Source: Acheta domesticus
Taxonomy: Eukaryota; Arthropoda; Insecta; Orthoptera; Gryllidae
Length of the DNA: 64,000 nt
Direction of reading: 5' to 3'
Assembly (NCBI GenBank): GCA_031308135.1
Contig: JAHLJT010009436.1
Span: forward strand, 158,949,302-159,013,301
Shown here: piece by piece, positions 26,101 through 38,100 of the stretch
How the letters are laid out: the number at the start of each line of letters is the position of its first letter
Numbering within the stretch: position 1 is the stretch's first letter
Position numbers and translations under genes: made by a program
Notes under the pieces: model-generated
Database searches by the model: none
What the model was told of the DNA's origin: nothing
Seen by the model: only the letters and a program-made list of their open reading frames with translations

Positions 26101-29100
26101 ACACTTGCCTTACCACACATGTTGGGAGACTAGTTAGGAGCTCAGAGCCCGGCTAGAGCAAGAGGGTTCGATGCCCTGCTGCTGGAGATGCCTAAAGAAA
26201 GGAAACCCCATGTTTCCTAAGAGATGCCTAGAGTAAGTCGATGTGTAGGTCATTGCCAGATTTCATGTTTTAGCTGAGTAAGAAACACTGCAACCTCCAG
26301 CAAATTAGCATGCACTACACTTATGAAATGAATGACCATTTGTATCAGGAAACACAAAATAACTTATAAAAAATTACTCTTAGGCCCAATAAAAAAGTAA
26401 TGTTTCTTGAACTCTTGAAAACAAAATAAAAAACTGAAAAGAAATGTTCTCCTTTCTCAAATGTTGGCTTACCACCCAATATGCCGCACCCTTGATTTCA
26501 TTCACACCAAGTAATGGGATGGGAGTGTATGTGGTGATACTATTGCTTACGGTGTCCTCCCAAGAAATCTTGAACTTTTGCAGCAACTTTCATATCTGTT
26601 TCCTCAAGCACTTGGGAATATTTATTCACAATCCATTAAAGTGGATTCTATTAATTAATTCATTTACAAACAGTCCTCGTTGCTTGGAAAATAAGTAGTA
26701 TTGTGCAGCTTGTTCTTTGTGTCCTTTTCACTGCTGTGCATGCTCTGTCAGTCACAGAGCTGCCTTGCCTTGACTTCCCCTTTCATTCATGTCACTGGAG
26801 CACACTGTACCTTAATTATTAGTATACTTTATCATGAATCGATCAAGGCATTACTTTCTTGAACACATTTTTTTTCAAAATTCTTTTAGTTAATTTACTA
26901 TTTTCTGTTGAAATTCCCCCCCCCCCCTAAGGGGTTAGTTAAAACAGTTGTCATCTAAACCACTGTAATATACAAAATTATTAGAGTTGTTCAAGTACAA
27001 GTGATCTAAATAAGATGTATTATTTTCATTACTGTTGGAACATGCACAGAATTACAAATTTGATGGTTGTGTCAGAGAGAAAGTTTTATAATGTTCCCAA
27101 TTTGATTTATTGAGAAATTCAGGGAATTTCTGATTCTGTATTTCAGTGGAAGGTAATCAGGATGTGTTCTGCTGCTTTAATTTCTTTCTCCTAAAACTGT
27201 TTCATTCTCTTCTCTAAACTCGTTTTCTAGCTCAAGGATTTCATTTGCTGTCTTCATGTACAGTAGAACACCAATTATCCAGATTAATGGAGGTTGTGGT
27301 GATCTGTATAACTGGAAATTTCATATTATTGAATTTGTCATTAAATGAATGTGGTATAATATAAATAGCTTGGAAACAAAATTATATATAAATTGATGAA
27401 AATATACCATATTTTTATGGTGTGGTTGTTTATTTATAAGAAATGTAATCGTGGGGTGACTTCGAAAAACAAGAAATCGATCCACGTAAATTGGAACATC
27501 TGGTTAATTGGAGTTGTACTGTTTTTAATTTTTAGATAATGATTGGCAGGTGCATGCAAATTGTGTCTGTGTAAGGGCATAATACATTTGTCTTTATATA
27601 TCTTTAATTTTTGTCTGTATTTTAAAACAACATACAATGGTCTGTCAAAAGACATAACTATATTATTTCTTGTTTTTATTTCTCATAGGACTGTTATGTC
27701 AAAACCAAGGGAATTTGCACACCTAATCAAAAATAAGTTTGGGAGTGCTGATAACATCAATTCATTATCAAGTGAGTTGATGAGACTTTCTTTTCTGCTA
27801 AGTTGCTGTTTATATTTTTACAGTAATTATACCTTTGAAATATCCATAGGAAATGGTGACAGCAGTTCTGTAGATGAAGAGAAGACTCATCACGGCAGTG
27901 CAACTCTGCCTGGAGGCTGCGGGCTGGGCTCTGCATCTGCTTCTGCATCGGCCCATGCCTCCTCCAGTGCAGGTCTAATCAAGTACGCCTCCGAAGAGGG
28001 CTCCGAGTGCAGTTCTGTGACAAGTGAGAGTTTGCCTCCAGTACAGACATCTCCACACCACCATGGTCCTCCTGTCCATGTAGCCACAACATTTAGTTTG
28101 GACCCTATCCTTACAGAATTGCAAGAACGACGTGAAGAATTTGATAGGATGCGTGAGGAAATAGAGGGAATGAAGGTATGAAGAAATGTTATTCTTTTGA
28201 AGATTTCTCCTTATTTTCTCAAATATTTTAATCCGAGAAAATTTCATTTCCAAATGTGTTGCAGCAGGCATTGCAACAGGAAGTATCCTTTCTCAGCCAA
28301 GCGTTGCAAGAGGAACGCTTTCGAAGTGAACGTCTTGAAGAACAAGTTAATGACTTAACAGAATTGCATCAAAATGAGGTAGAAAATTTGAAGCAAGCAA
28401 TTACGGATATGGAAGAAAAAGTGCAATATCAAAGTGAAGAAAGATTGCGTGATATCCATGAAATGTTGGAATGCTGCCAAACGAAGGTGTGTGCAATTAT
28501 GAGTTTCTTTCCAGTGCAACATTTTTAATCTTTAGATTAAGTCATCAAAGAGTTTGACATTTTGGCTTAGAATTATCTCATACAGTAGACCAGAAGTGGA
28601 TGTTATCTGGAAGTTTATGAGCTGCCATTGTACTCTTCCTATTCATTTTTGTGTGTATGTAATAAATTTCCATTTGGTTATATTAGAATTACCTGATTTT
28701 AAGGCTAACATTTCTATGAGATGTTGCAGGTAAATGTGTGTATTTTGTTTTACTTAAAGGTCTTGTTTTCAGATTTCTAAAATGGAACATCAACAGCAGC
28801 AGCATCAACAATATGTAACTCTTGAGGGCATAGATAATTCAAATGCACGAGCACTTGTGGTGAAGTTAATTAATGTGGTTTTAACTGTATTGCAAGTTGT
28901 GCTTCTTCTTGTTGCTACTGCAGCTGGAATAGTAATGCCTTTTTTACGCACAAGGTATGTTGAGTGACCTAAATGTAAGTTTTGCTTAATGCATAAGAAT
29001 GTGATATTTTACAATTTTGAGTTTTCCATTGCCAGATTTCTCAACATCATTTGTTTATCAAGTTAACTTGTATGTTGGACAAACGAATAAAATAGATATA

Positions 29101-32100
29101 CTATATTATTATTACAACAGCTAATATCCTGTGTAGAATAAATGGAGTTATTTGGATTATCACTGATAATGCTTGAAAACTTTGAAGTCTAATAACTACT
29201 GCAAATGGGGGTGAGAAACAGGAAGGATAAGAAACTGTGTTTTGAGAATTGAATAACCAAGCTTAATTGTTCCATTCATAATTTAACTCATAATTTATTG
29301 AAATTTTTGTGAGATGAAAGTGGCTGCCAAATTTTGTGGCATGAGAATAGTTGTAGTGTTCTTTTAGATGTCTTGATATTTTTGCCATGGAGAGTCACCT
29401 CTCTGAAGGAAACTGGAATGAAGATTTTTAGCAGACTAGAATTCACAACCTTCAATTGGAAATTAATCCAGTATCTTTGACCCACGAAGGGAAATTTCTC
29501 TGATTTCTATTGGTGGCAAACTTCTTTGCCTGAAAGAGGGAGTTTTGGGCACACTGTTTGAGGAAATAATGTTAGAATTAGCAATTACATAACTTGTATC
29601 CTTAATTTGAAATATTTTAAGAATGAAGATATTGGAGTTGGAGGATTGATCATTGTGAATTGTTATTTTCTTCTTTAATGAAATTAATACTTTACCAAAA
29701 AATTGAACTAGATAATAATTTAATAAGATATTATTACAAGTGTATATTGTTTATAATTTAGAATATAATTCTCAGTTGAAGCAGTGGATTAATGATTCAA
29801 GAGCTGAGAGTTTGCTGCTAAACATGTAAAAATATCAAAATATTCTTCATCGCATACTACACGTAAAAGAGTTTGAATAGTAGAGAAAACCCATGATAAG
29901 TTTTAGGTGGATGCATGGACTGAGTGGCTTGGTTTAGACTATTGGATTGTACTGTTCAGATTCCAGTCACTTCTTACTATGTTTCTCAAGCCTCCTCTGA
30001 TTTTGTGGGAAATATACCAGCCCTTCTCTGCTCATGTACATCAAATGTACTTCCCTGGTCTTCCTACTGCTTGCTTTAGTACCAACTGCTAGCTTTCTGA
30101 TGGATTTACATGTCTCCCCAAAAATGTTTCTAAATGTTCCAACTCGAGTGAAGTCTGTTTTAAATGCATGTGGAATTTAAAGTGATGATAGAAACATTCA
30201 GTAAAGAAGTCCTGCGATGTTTACCAGGCCCAGAAAGTGAATGCATTAACATCTTTCATGAGAAGGCCAATCTCATTTACGATGAGGACTTCATCTACCT
30301 GCTTCATATCTCCACTGTGCTGATTGCAACAGCATGGAACTACTACCCTATTTTGGACTGAAGATGGGTATTCTTGTCACATTCCTCCAGAAGCTTTGCA
30401 TAGGTATGCGTGAGAGTTGTAATATGGCCTGCTGTGAAAGAATCAGAACATCTAAGCTTTCCTTTTATATGCTTTTCAGTATTATTGTAATCCTAATATT
30501 GATTTCTCTTTATCCCTTGAATGAATCTGTGTTTAGAAGAAGAAACAAGGAAATCAAGGTATGAGTTTACACATGCAAACCTGCTTGTATCCAGGGTGGC
30601 CAAATGCAAGAAAAAGTCATGAAATTTAAATTTTGAGTGGGTAGCCAAGGAATTTTATTACAAATCAAAGTATTTTTCCTTTTGTGTTGAATTTTTTAGT
30701 AAACTTTATATAATACTGGTCTTACTAATGCTATTCAGAATTGAACCTAATTAAAAACCAGTATGAGAAAAATAAACACTAGTACGGCAATTGCTCTTGC
30801 ATGTTTGAGCTGGAAGTCAGTGCTGTATGCACATCCGGACAATCTGCTTTTGGAACTCAATATCTGCAGATTCCAAGGGACTATGTAGACATTATGCAGG
30901 CTAGGGATGTACAACATTGTGATTAAAAAATGAGTTACAGGAACTAAATTGTAAAAACACTGTTGGGTTCAATTAAATCCACTGTCAGTTAGTAAAATGA
31001 ACCAAAAATGTAGATATATTGCAAAGAACATATGTCATAGTACAAAATTATTTTGTCGTAACGAATAAATGAGGATGAAATAAAAATATAACCTACAGGA
31101 GAGGACAACCTGCCTCTCTTTTTGCTCTTGTGGTAGAGGAATGGTGGATGCCAGTAGGGCAGGCTGTGTGCTCATACATTTGATTACTCGGACAAGTGGC
31201 AATTTACCAAGCCTGGATTAGTTCTGTTATTCTAAAGAAGTTCTGAAATATGACATATTTTTGTACCAAGTGTACTTTCATAGAAGTTACATTTTTTTCA
31301 CCTAGAAATGTTTGCAGTGAATCCACATTAATTATTTCTCATTAAAGTCCTATTCTTGTTAAGATTTACAAGAAAAGACGGTAATTTTAATCAGGAAAGT
31401 TTTAGGAAATTTCAGTTTCATGATTATGTTGGTCACCCTGTGTATAATGTGTGGCATTAAATACCAAAGAAATTTATACTTCAAAAAGCTTACCTCCTTT
31501 CTATACTTCATGAATCATACAAACACGAAAAAAAAATTCTCTAAAACTTTACACCTTCTTTCAGTTACTTTATTTTTATCAGAAAATATACTCAATCTTT
31601 ACTTCTACATGCTATTTCATGCACGTTAACTCTCTATCTCTGAAGAGGACACCCTCAATTAAATCTCTGCGTATTTCTTCAAATTCTTTCGCTACTCTTA
31701 AATTGTTGCCAACTCTTGCTTTTCTTCCCCTCTCTTTCCCCTTCTCACTTCCCCTCCATTCCTCTTATCACAGCCTCTCCATTCTCCTTCTCACCCCACC
31801 CCCTCTGATCCCTTTTTCACGCTCCCTCTGATCCCCTTCTCGCTCTCCCAATGTTCATGTTCTTGCTCCCCCTGCGTTCCCCTTCTCCTGTCCCCCTTTG
31901 CACTCTCCTTGCGTTCCCCTTCTTGCTCTCCCTGCATTCCCCTTTTTGTTCTTACATTCCCCTTCTCGCTCTTCCTGCGTTCCCCTTTTTGTTCTTACAT
32001 TCCCCTTCTCGCTCTCCCTGTGTTCCCCTTCTCGCTCTCCCTGTGTTCCCCTTCTCGCTCTCTGTGTTCCCCTTCTCGCTCTCCCTGCGTTCCCCTTCTC

Positions 32101-35100
32101 GCTCTCCCTGCGTTCCCCTTCTCGCTCTCCCTGCGTTCCCCTTCTCGCTCTCCCTGTGTTCCCTTTCTCGCTCTCCCTGCGTTCCCCTTCTCGCTCTCCC
32201 TGCGTTCCCCTTCTCGCTCTCCCTGCGTTCCCCTTCTCGCTCTCCCTGCGTTCCCCTTCTCGCTCTCCCTGCGTTCCCCTTCTCGCTCTCCCTGCGTTCC
32301 CCTTCTCGCTCTCCCTGCGTTCCCCTTCTCGCTCTCCCTGCGTTCCCCTTCTCGCTCTCCCTGCGTTCCCCTTCTCGCTCTCCCTGCGTTCCCCTTCTCG
32401 CTCTCCCTGCGTTCCCCTTCATGCACTCCTTGCATTCCCTTTCTCGTGCTCCCTGCATTCTCTTTCTTACTTCCCTCAATTCTCCTTCTTGCTCCCTCGG
32501 TATTCCCTTTCTCATTTGGAATGCGACATCGATAACAAAACATCAATGTTCAAAATTAAAACATTTATGTTAACATCATTCAAAGACAGCTACAGTAAAA
32601 AGCATTTAAAATTTCTTTATAAGCATATATCTACAAAACTTGGGCAGATGATATGTTTTATAAAAGAGTACATTATGAAACTGAGTACCTGAAAATTATG
32701 TTCCAAGTTTCACAATAAAAAAATACTATTTTCTTTTGTAATTGTACCGTACATAATTTTCCATCATTATACATAAACCATTTGCTACTTGATACATCAA
32801 AAATTACTTCAGGGTAGATATTAGGTGTTGGATTAATTCAGTGTTGAACAATGTTTATTGAAATTGATCTTTACATGGATCTCTGATGAATAGGGTCCGA
32901 CATCCTTGTAAAGTTCAATTTCATTTCTGTTTTTGGATTTGATGTGAGCAAAGCCTTTTTCCTTGTATCTGTAGGCAACAAGTATTCATTGTGGAGACGG
33001 AATGGTTATTTTAATGGAAATATTTCATGAAAATTATTGTAGAAGTGATGAGGATAATTAATTATTTTCACTATTTATTTAGTAACCCACCGATGGAGGC
33101 GAGTCTCAGATCACCATCAATGCAGCAAGAAAATCTTTTGGACCTGATTTTTTCTCTTGGGAGGAGAAGGAAAGAGCGGGGAAAAAAACCATACATACAC
33201 ATATGTTCGAGAACAAAGTTTATATAATTTTGAGTGATATTTATTTCAGTTTTTATATTTACATTGAAGCTGAAAGTAAAGATCAGCTTCATTCTCCACC
33301 AATACTTTCTTCTCTATTTGAACAGTCTCTTTTTATTTGATAAAGTGTGCACCTTTGAGTTGCTAGGGAGATATTCTGTCAATATCACTGTGCTGTGTAG
33401 TGGAGAGCACAAACAGCTGTCATTAATTTTGAGTATGGTAATTTAGATAAACATGCTCTGCTTGTGGTGTCTATTCTGGCAGTGTGTGTAATCACTGGTA
33501 GTGCCCAGATGTTGATACTCTGGTTGGATGAGATTTCCACCATTGGCTCTGAGAAGTTTTCATGTGCTGACAAGGAAGAGGTGATATTGTTTTCTATTTT
33601 GTTCCCTGACAAGGCAGAAATCTAAATTTGGAGGCAGGTAATCATTAGCTGCTAAAAGCCTAAATGCTTGTAGGCCTCCACCATGGATATGTTTCTTGTT
33701 GCTGTTAACTAGGAGTTTGATGTTCGTGGTTTTGCTTATTGTATTTCAGCAGATACTGGAAGTGGTACACTTGTGTACAACCAACTCCATTATGATACCA
33801 CTATTAAAACCTCATATTGTGTTTAAAAGCAACTCTCGACGTTATGCTCTTTTGACTAACTCCGAAAACATCTAAAGTTTTTCACTATCCAACTTAGTGG
33901 GAGTGTCGTATAACTTGTACTGGATCAAGCAAAATGAATGTTCGTAAGTCGTCTTCTTACGTTTTGTAGGCTCATCTTCTCAATGATCTACACATCTTTT
34001 ATTCCTCTGACAATAGTCTTTCAGACTGAAGATATTTTTCTAATATTTCAAACATGCCGTGTAGGGATTTCATATGTAATGTAGCTCTTGTTTGTTGTCG
34101 ATAGGTCGTTCAGGTCTTTGTGTCGAAATGAAAGATGAAGATTTTTTGAGAATTTAGAAGACTGAACTGTACTTAGAAGTTATTTTTTATGTTTTATGGA
34201 TATTTTTTATTGTAATGGTTCGTTGGGAGTTCATAAGCCAGCCTGTTTAAGCCAGCACCTTAACCACGAGTAGGAGATTGTGAATTTGAAACAAATTTTG
34301 ATTGATGGGGTGGGGGTAGTGTGCACATTAAGCCTCGTTTTTTCAAGTTTTTCTTAAAAATGGCTCCAATTTTTTTCTTCTGATGTCTTGTAAGAATAGA
34401 GGAAAATATAAAGATGGCACAGGACCAAATTTTACTGATGACTCTGAATTTAAAAAAAATTGCAAGTTTGAAATTTTTGGACTCTCCTCTTACCTCATTA
34501 TCAGAGGTAGAGATTTTTTTCTTCAAATAAAATTTGTTCTTATTTTAGATTTCTTGTATTTTTGCATGAAATAAAGACAAATTTTAAAAAAATATTTTTT
34601 TCAAAATGGCTCCAGATATTTTCTTGAAACATTATGCAATCTTTTGTATGCACTGAATAACATAACATAAACACCATTTTGATGTATTATTTTGATTTTT
34701 AAAATATTACCAAATTTAATTTTTTGATATGTATGTTAGTCAATAATATTTACATTAATGGTGTTCTTTTTATACATTATTGCATTTGTGAATACACGTT
34801 TTTCAAATAATTTCCCATGAAGTTTCTCGGAAACTCAAAAAAAATTCAAAATTGCAAATTTTCAGAAATGCTTAACCATTTTTCCCAAAAACAACTCCAA
34901 TTTTTTTCTTAAAACTTTTGGTATGGATAGTACTAAATGCACTGAATTGTATTGAAAATGTAATTTTGATGTATCCTTTCACTTTTTTAATAATTACACT
35001 TTTTTTTCCCATGTCCTTAATATTTACATTACAACCATTTTTTTAATGCATTATTGCGTTTGTGAGTACAGGTGAAAATATTTCCTATGAAGTTTCTGGA

Positions 35101-38100
35101 AAATTGACATTTTTGCTGAAAATGAGCTTAAAATTGCATATTTTTGAAAACAGGCAAACGTTTTCTCAAGAACAATTCCTCTTTTTTCAATGAAAATTTG
35201 CATATTCAACCTTTCTTACTCTTTCAAAATATTTGTAACCCATTAGTGCCCATTGGGTCATTAGCGACCCACGTATTGAAAATTTCTTTAAACATCAATT
35301 GCATTGCTTTTTATTTTTATTTGGTATTGTGTTAGTACATTGCATGTTACCTTTATACATTTTTAAGCAAATAAACACATTTCGTTGACAACTTTCCTTC
35401 TTAGAATGGAAATAGAATGGTGATGAGTGTGGGGTTTAACATGAGAGAGTTCTTGCACGGTTATGCGGAGGTAGTAGGGAAAAACGTGTGCTATGGCACA
35501 ACACAAAGAACAAACTTTTTACATTAGCTAAGTAAAATTGCTTGAAATAAATGAAAAACAAAAATCAAAACAAGCTAGCCTACAATACCTAAATAAATTT
35601 AAAATTATGGAATGAACAACTACAAACCATTGCAGCCCAATCGCATGATTTAAATGTTGGCGGTATTTAGAAGTATGTACATCAACGCTCAGCTGCAAAC
35701 TCATATTGTAAATAATATAGGGTTTGATGTTAACCCTTTCACTGCTACACATTAGGCGCGCTGGCCGCTTCACAGTGCTGAATACTTTTTCGTGCGGTCT
35801 TCTCTCGCTCGCGCTTTCAGTTGTTGTTAGTTATTATATATTTACTAAGGTGCTTATTTACTTTCTGTCATTCTTTTAGATCCAGGCTTTATACTGGCAC
35901 TGCCGAAGTTGAAAGTATTCAATCCCAGAATACTGCAATAATATTTTGACCTGCTCACTCTTGGCTGGAGCTGCGCGCCTTCCACAACCCATGCCTTCCA
36001 CAACACTTGAAAAATCTCGCAACAAAAGCTATAAAACGCTGTCTAGTAGGCACCGAAATAAACTTCAAAGTGTAAAGAACAGAACCCATGTTTTGGTAAT
36101 TGCCGAATTTTGAACGCAAACTAACAACAGACACGGGAACCCGAAAGAGCAGCGCGACGCACCGGTGCGTCGTTAGCAGTGGTGGCACGGCGAAGTCTGA
36201 CGCACCGATGCGTCGTTAGCAGTGAAAGGGTTAAACTCAAGGTGGCGGTTCAGTAAGATAATGGAAACACCGTTTGAGCAACATTCCCATGTACCGAAGT
36301 GAAGTCTAAGCCCAATTGTTTCTAATGGTAACAAATGGTATTTAGTACTCAAAGGTGAAAATATTAGTTTAATTATTTTTCGGCTCAGAATACTTTTCTT
36401 GAGATATGTAACAACGCAGAAAATAATCCAAAGCTTTTTAGTATACAAATAATTTTTCAATTTCTGCACCCTAGCAAGCTGGCACTCTGACTCTCCAAAG
36501 CCCCCTCTGTTCCTCTTAACAAATCAAGGAAAGTTAAATAATATTGCAAAGAATAGGGTTGAACTAGCCCGATCCAGTATTTCGCGCTACTTTACTAGGC
36601 TTTCTCAAGAGTAAAATCCTTTTCTAATGTTTTTGTGACTATAAAAGAAAGCGAAAAGCTAACTCTCAAGGAAGACTAAAGAATTTCTTCAAATGTTTTT
36701 TTAAAGAAGTATGAATTGTTCCAAGAACATCTCTTTGTGAAGCTGAATAAATCTTTATTGAAAATTTGTTTCCAACCTCAATTGCATTGTTATTTTTGTT
36801 TAATATTCTGTATATACATGAGAATTAAGTACAAAAGTACATTTGAAGTTACATTTATACATTTTTAAACAAACACGTTTCATTAACAACTCTCCTACTT
36901 AATGAAAAGGATAGACAAATGGATAGGAAAAGGGTGGGGTTTACCATGCAAGAGTTCTCGCATGGGTACACTTGTCCCACCTTACTTTCATAATTCTTGT
37001 GCAATACTTATTTTGGTGATGGCATTTTTATATTTTACACATTTAGACTGTGTAAAGGGTTAAGAACCCAGAAAATTATTTCATTGTTGGAAACTACAGA
37101 TCTTGAGGATGTGTAGGTAGATTTGGACATAGTATTTATATCCTGAGTTGCTAGAAACGACTCTGGAGATGAAATGTGCTATGATCTTTGCAGTCACTGC
37201 ACAAATTTGCTTCAATCTCAGGTAGAGTTCTGGATGAAAGAAGGTAGTCTCTGGGATAGGCTTGATAGATAACAGTAGGGAAGACTCGCATAGTAATCAG
37301 TTGCATGGACAGGAAACTGACAATTTTTTAATATTTTCTATGCTGGTGCTTCCATCCAATCAAGAATCAATTTGGTCCAATCCAGTAGTTTTCTGAATTA
37401 TTGATCTGTCTGTGAACAATGTGTGGCAACTAGGAAAAGCCAGTCTTTAGATAACTTACAGTTTCGTAGAGAAATTGCAATCTTCTGCAAAAATATGGTG
37501 TTGCACATTCATCTCCAGTGTTGGCACATCAAGTAAACATCAATAATACTCACTCACTTTCAAAACAGCAGGACATTTGTTGATTGTTGGACAACCAGAT
37601 GCAGAAAACCACTTTCTAATTATTTTCTGTCAAAATGTTCTTGTTATAAGTGTTTACAATAATAAAAGAATCCTAATATCAAGTTTTGAAAGAAATTAAT
37701 CTGAAAATAAGGGGTCATCCATAAATTAAGTGACACCAAAGGGGGAGAAAGGGGGTCTGAGGCAGCATTACGCTACATTACATAGGGGTAGGGGAATGTG
37801 TTACAAGGGGGAGAAGGGGTAATGAAAATAATCGAAATTTGTGTTACGTAATTTATGGATGGCCCCTACATTCTGAGCATAAATGAGTTAGTCATATTTC
37901 ATTTTTACTTTTAGACAGACAAACAGACATTTTGCTTTCAATTGGTTTTGCGGTATCTCAAGGACCCACAAAACAGGGATTATGGCTGCACCACCTGTTA
38001 GGAGATTTTTTTTCTTAATTTAGCAACTGGATTTATCCACTTGTTCGTTACCAAGGCCCTATAATAAGAGATTTTCTGCCGAAAATCTGCCGTTTCTTCG

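Larger units (their letters stand above)
24318..27688 (+). other. TMCC intron 5 (3.4 kb)
   Basis: Contains a 20-nt poly-T (about 24430), pogo-like TIR elements at 24914-25870 and 27261-27521, and a poly-C run near 26920. The 25880-27250 stretch has one tRNA-like B-box match (about 26165) and otherwise nothing I can identify. Confidence 0.6.

Noticed and set aside
26120..26240. Second tRNA-derived SINE (GGTTCGATGCC at about 26165)
   Set aside because: Only a B-box match; no A box at the right distance and no second copy seen.
31851..32692. 240-264-codon frames with a 23-residue repeat
   Set aside because: A 23-bp tandem repeat read in any frame gives a 23-residue period; all three frames show it, so it is a sequence artefact.
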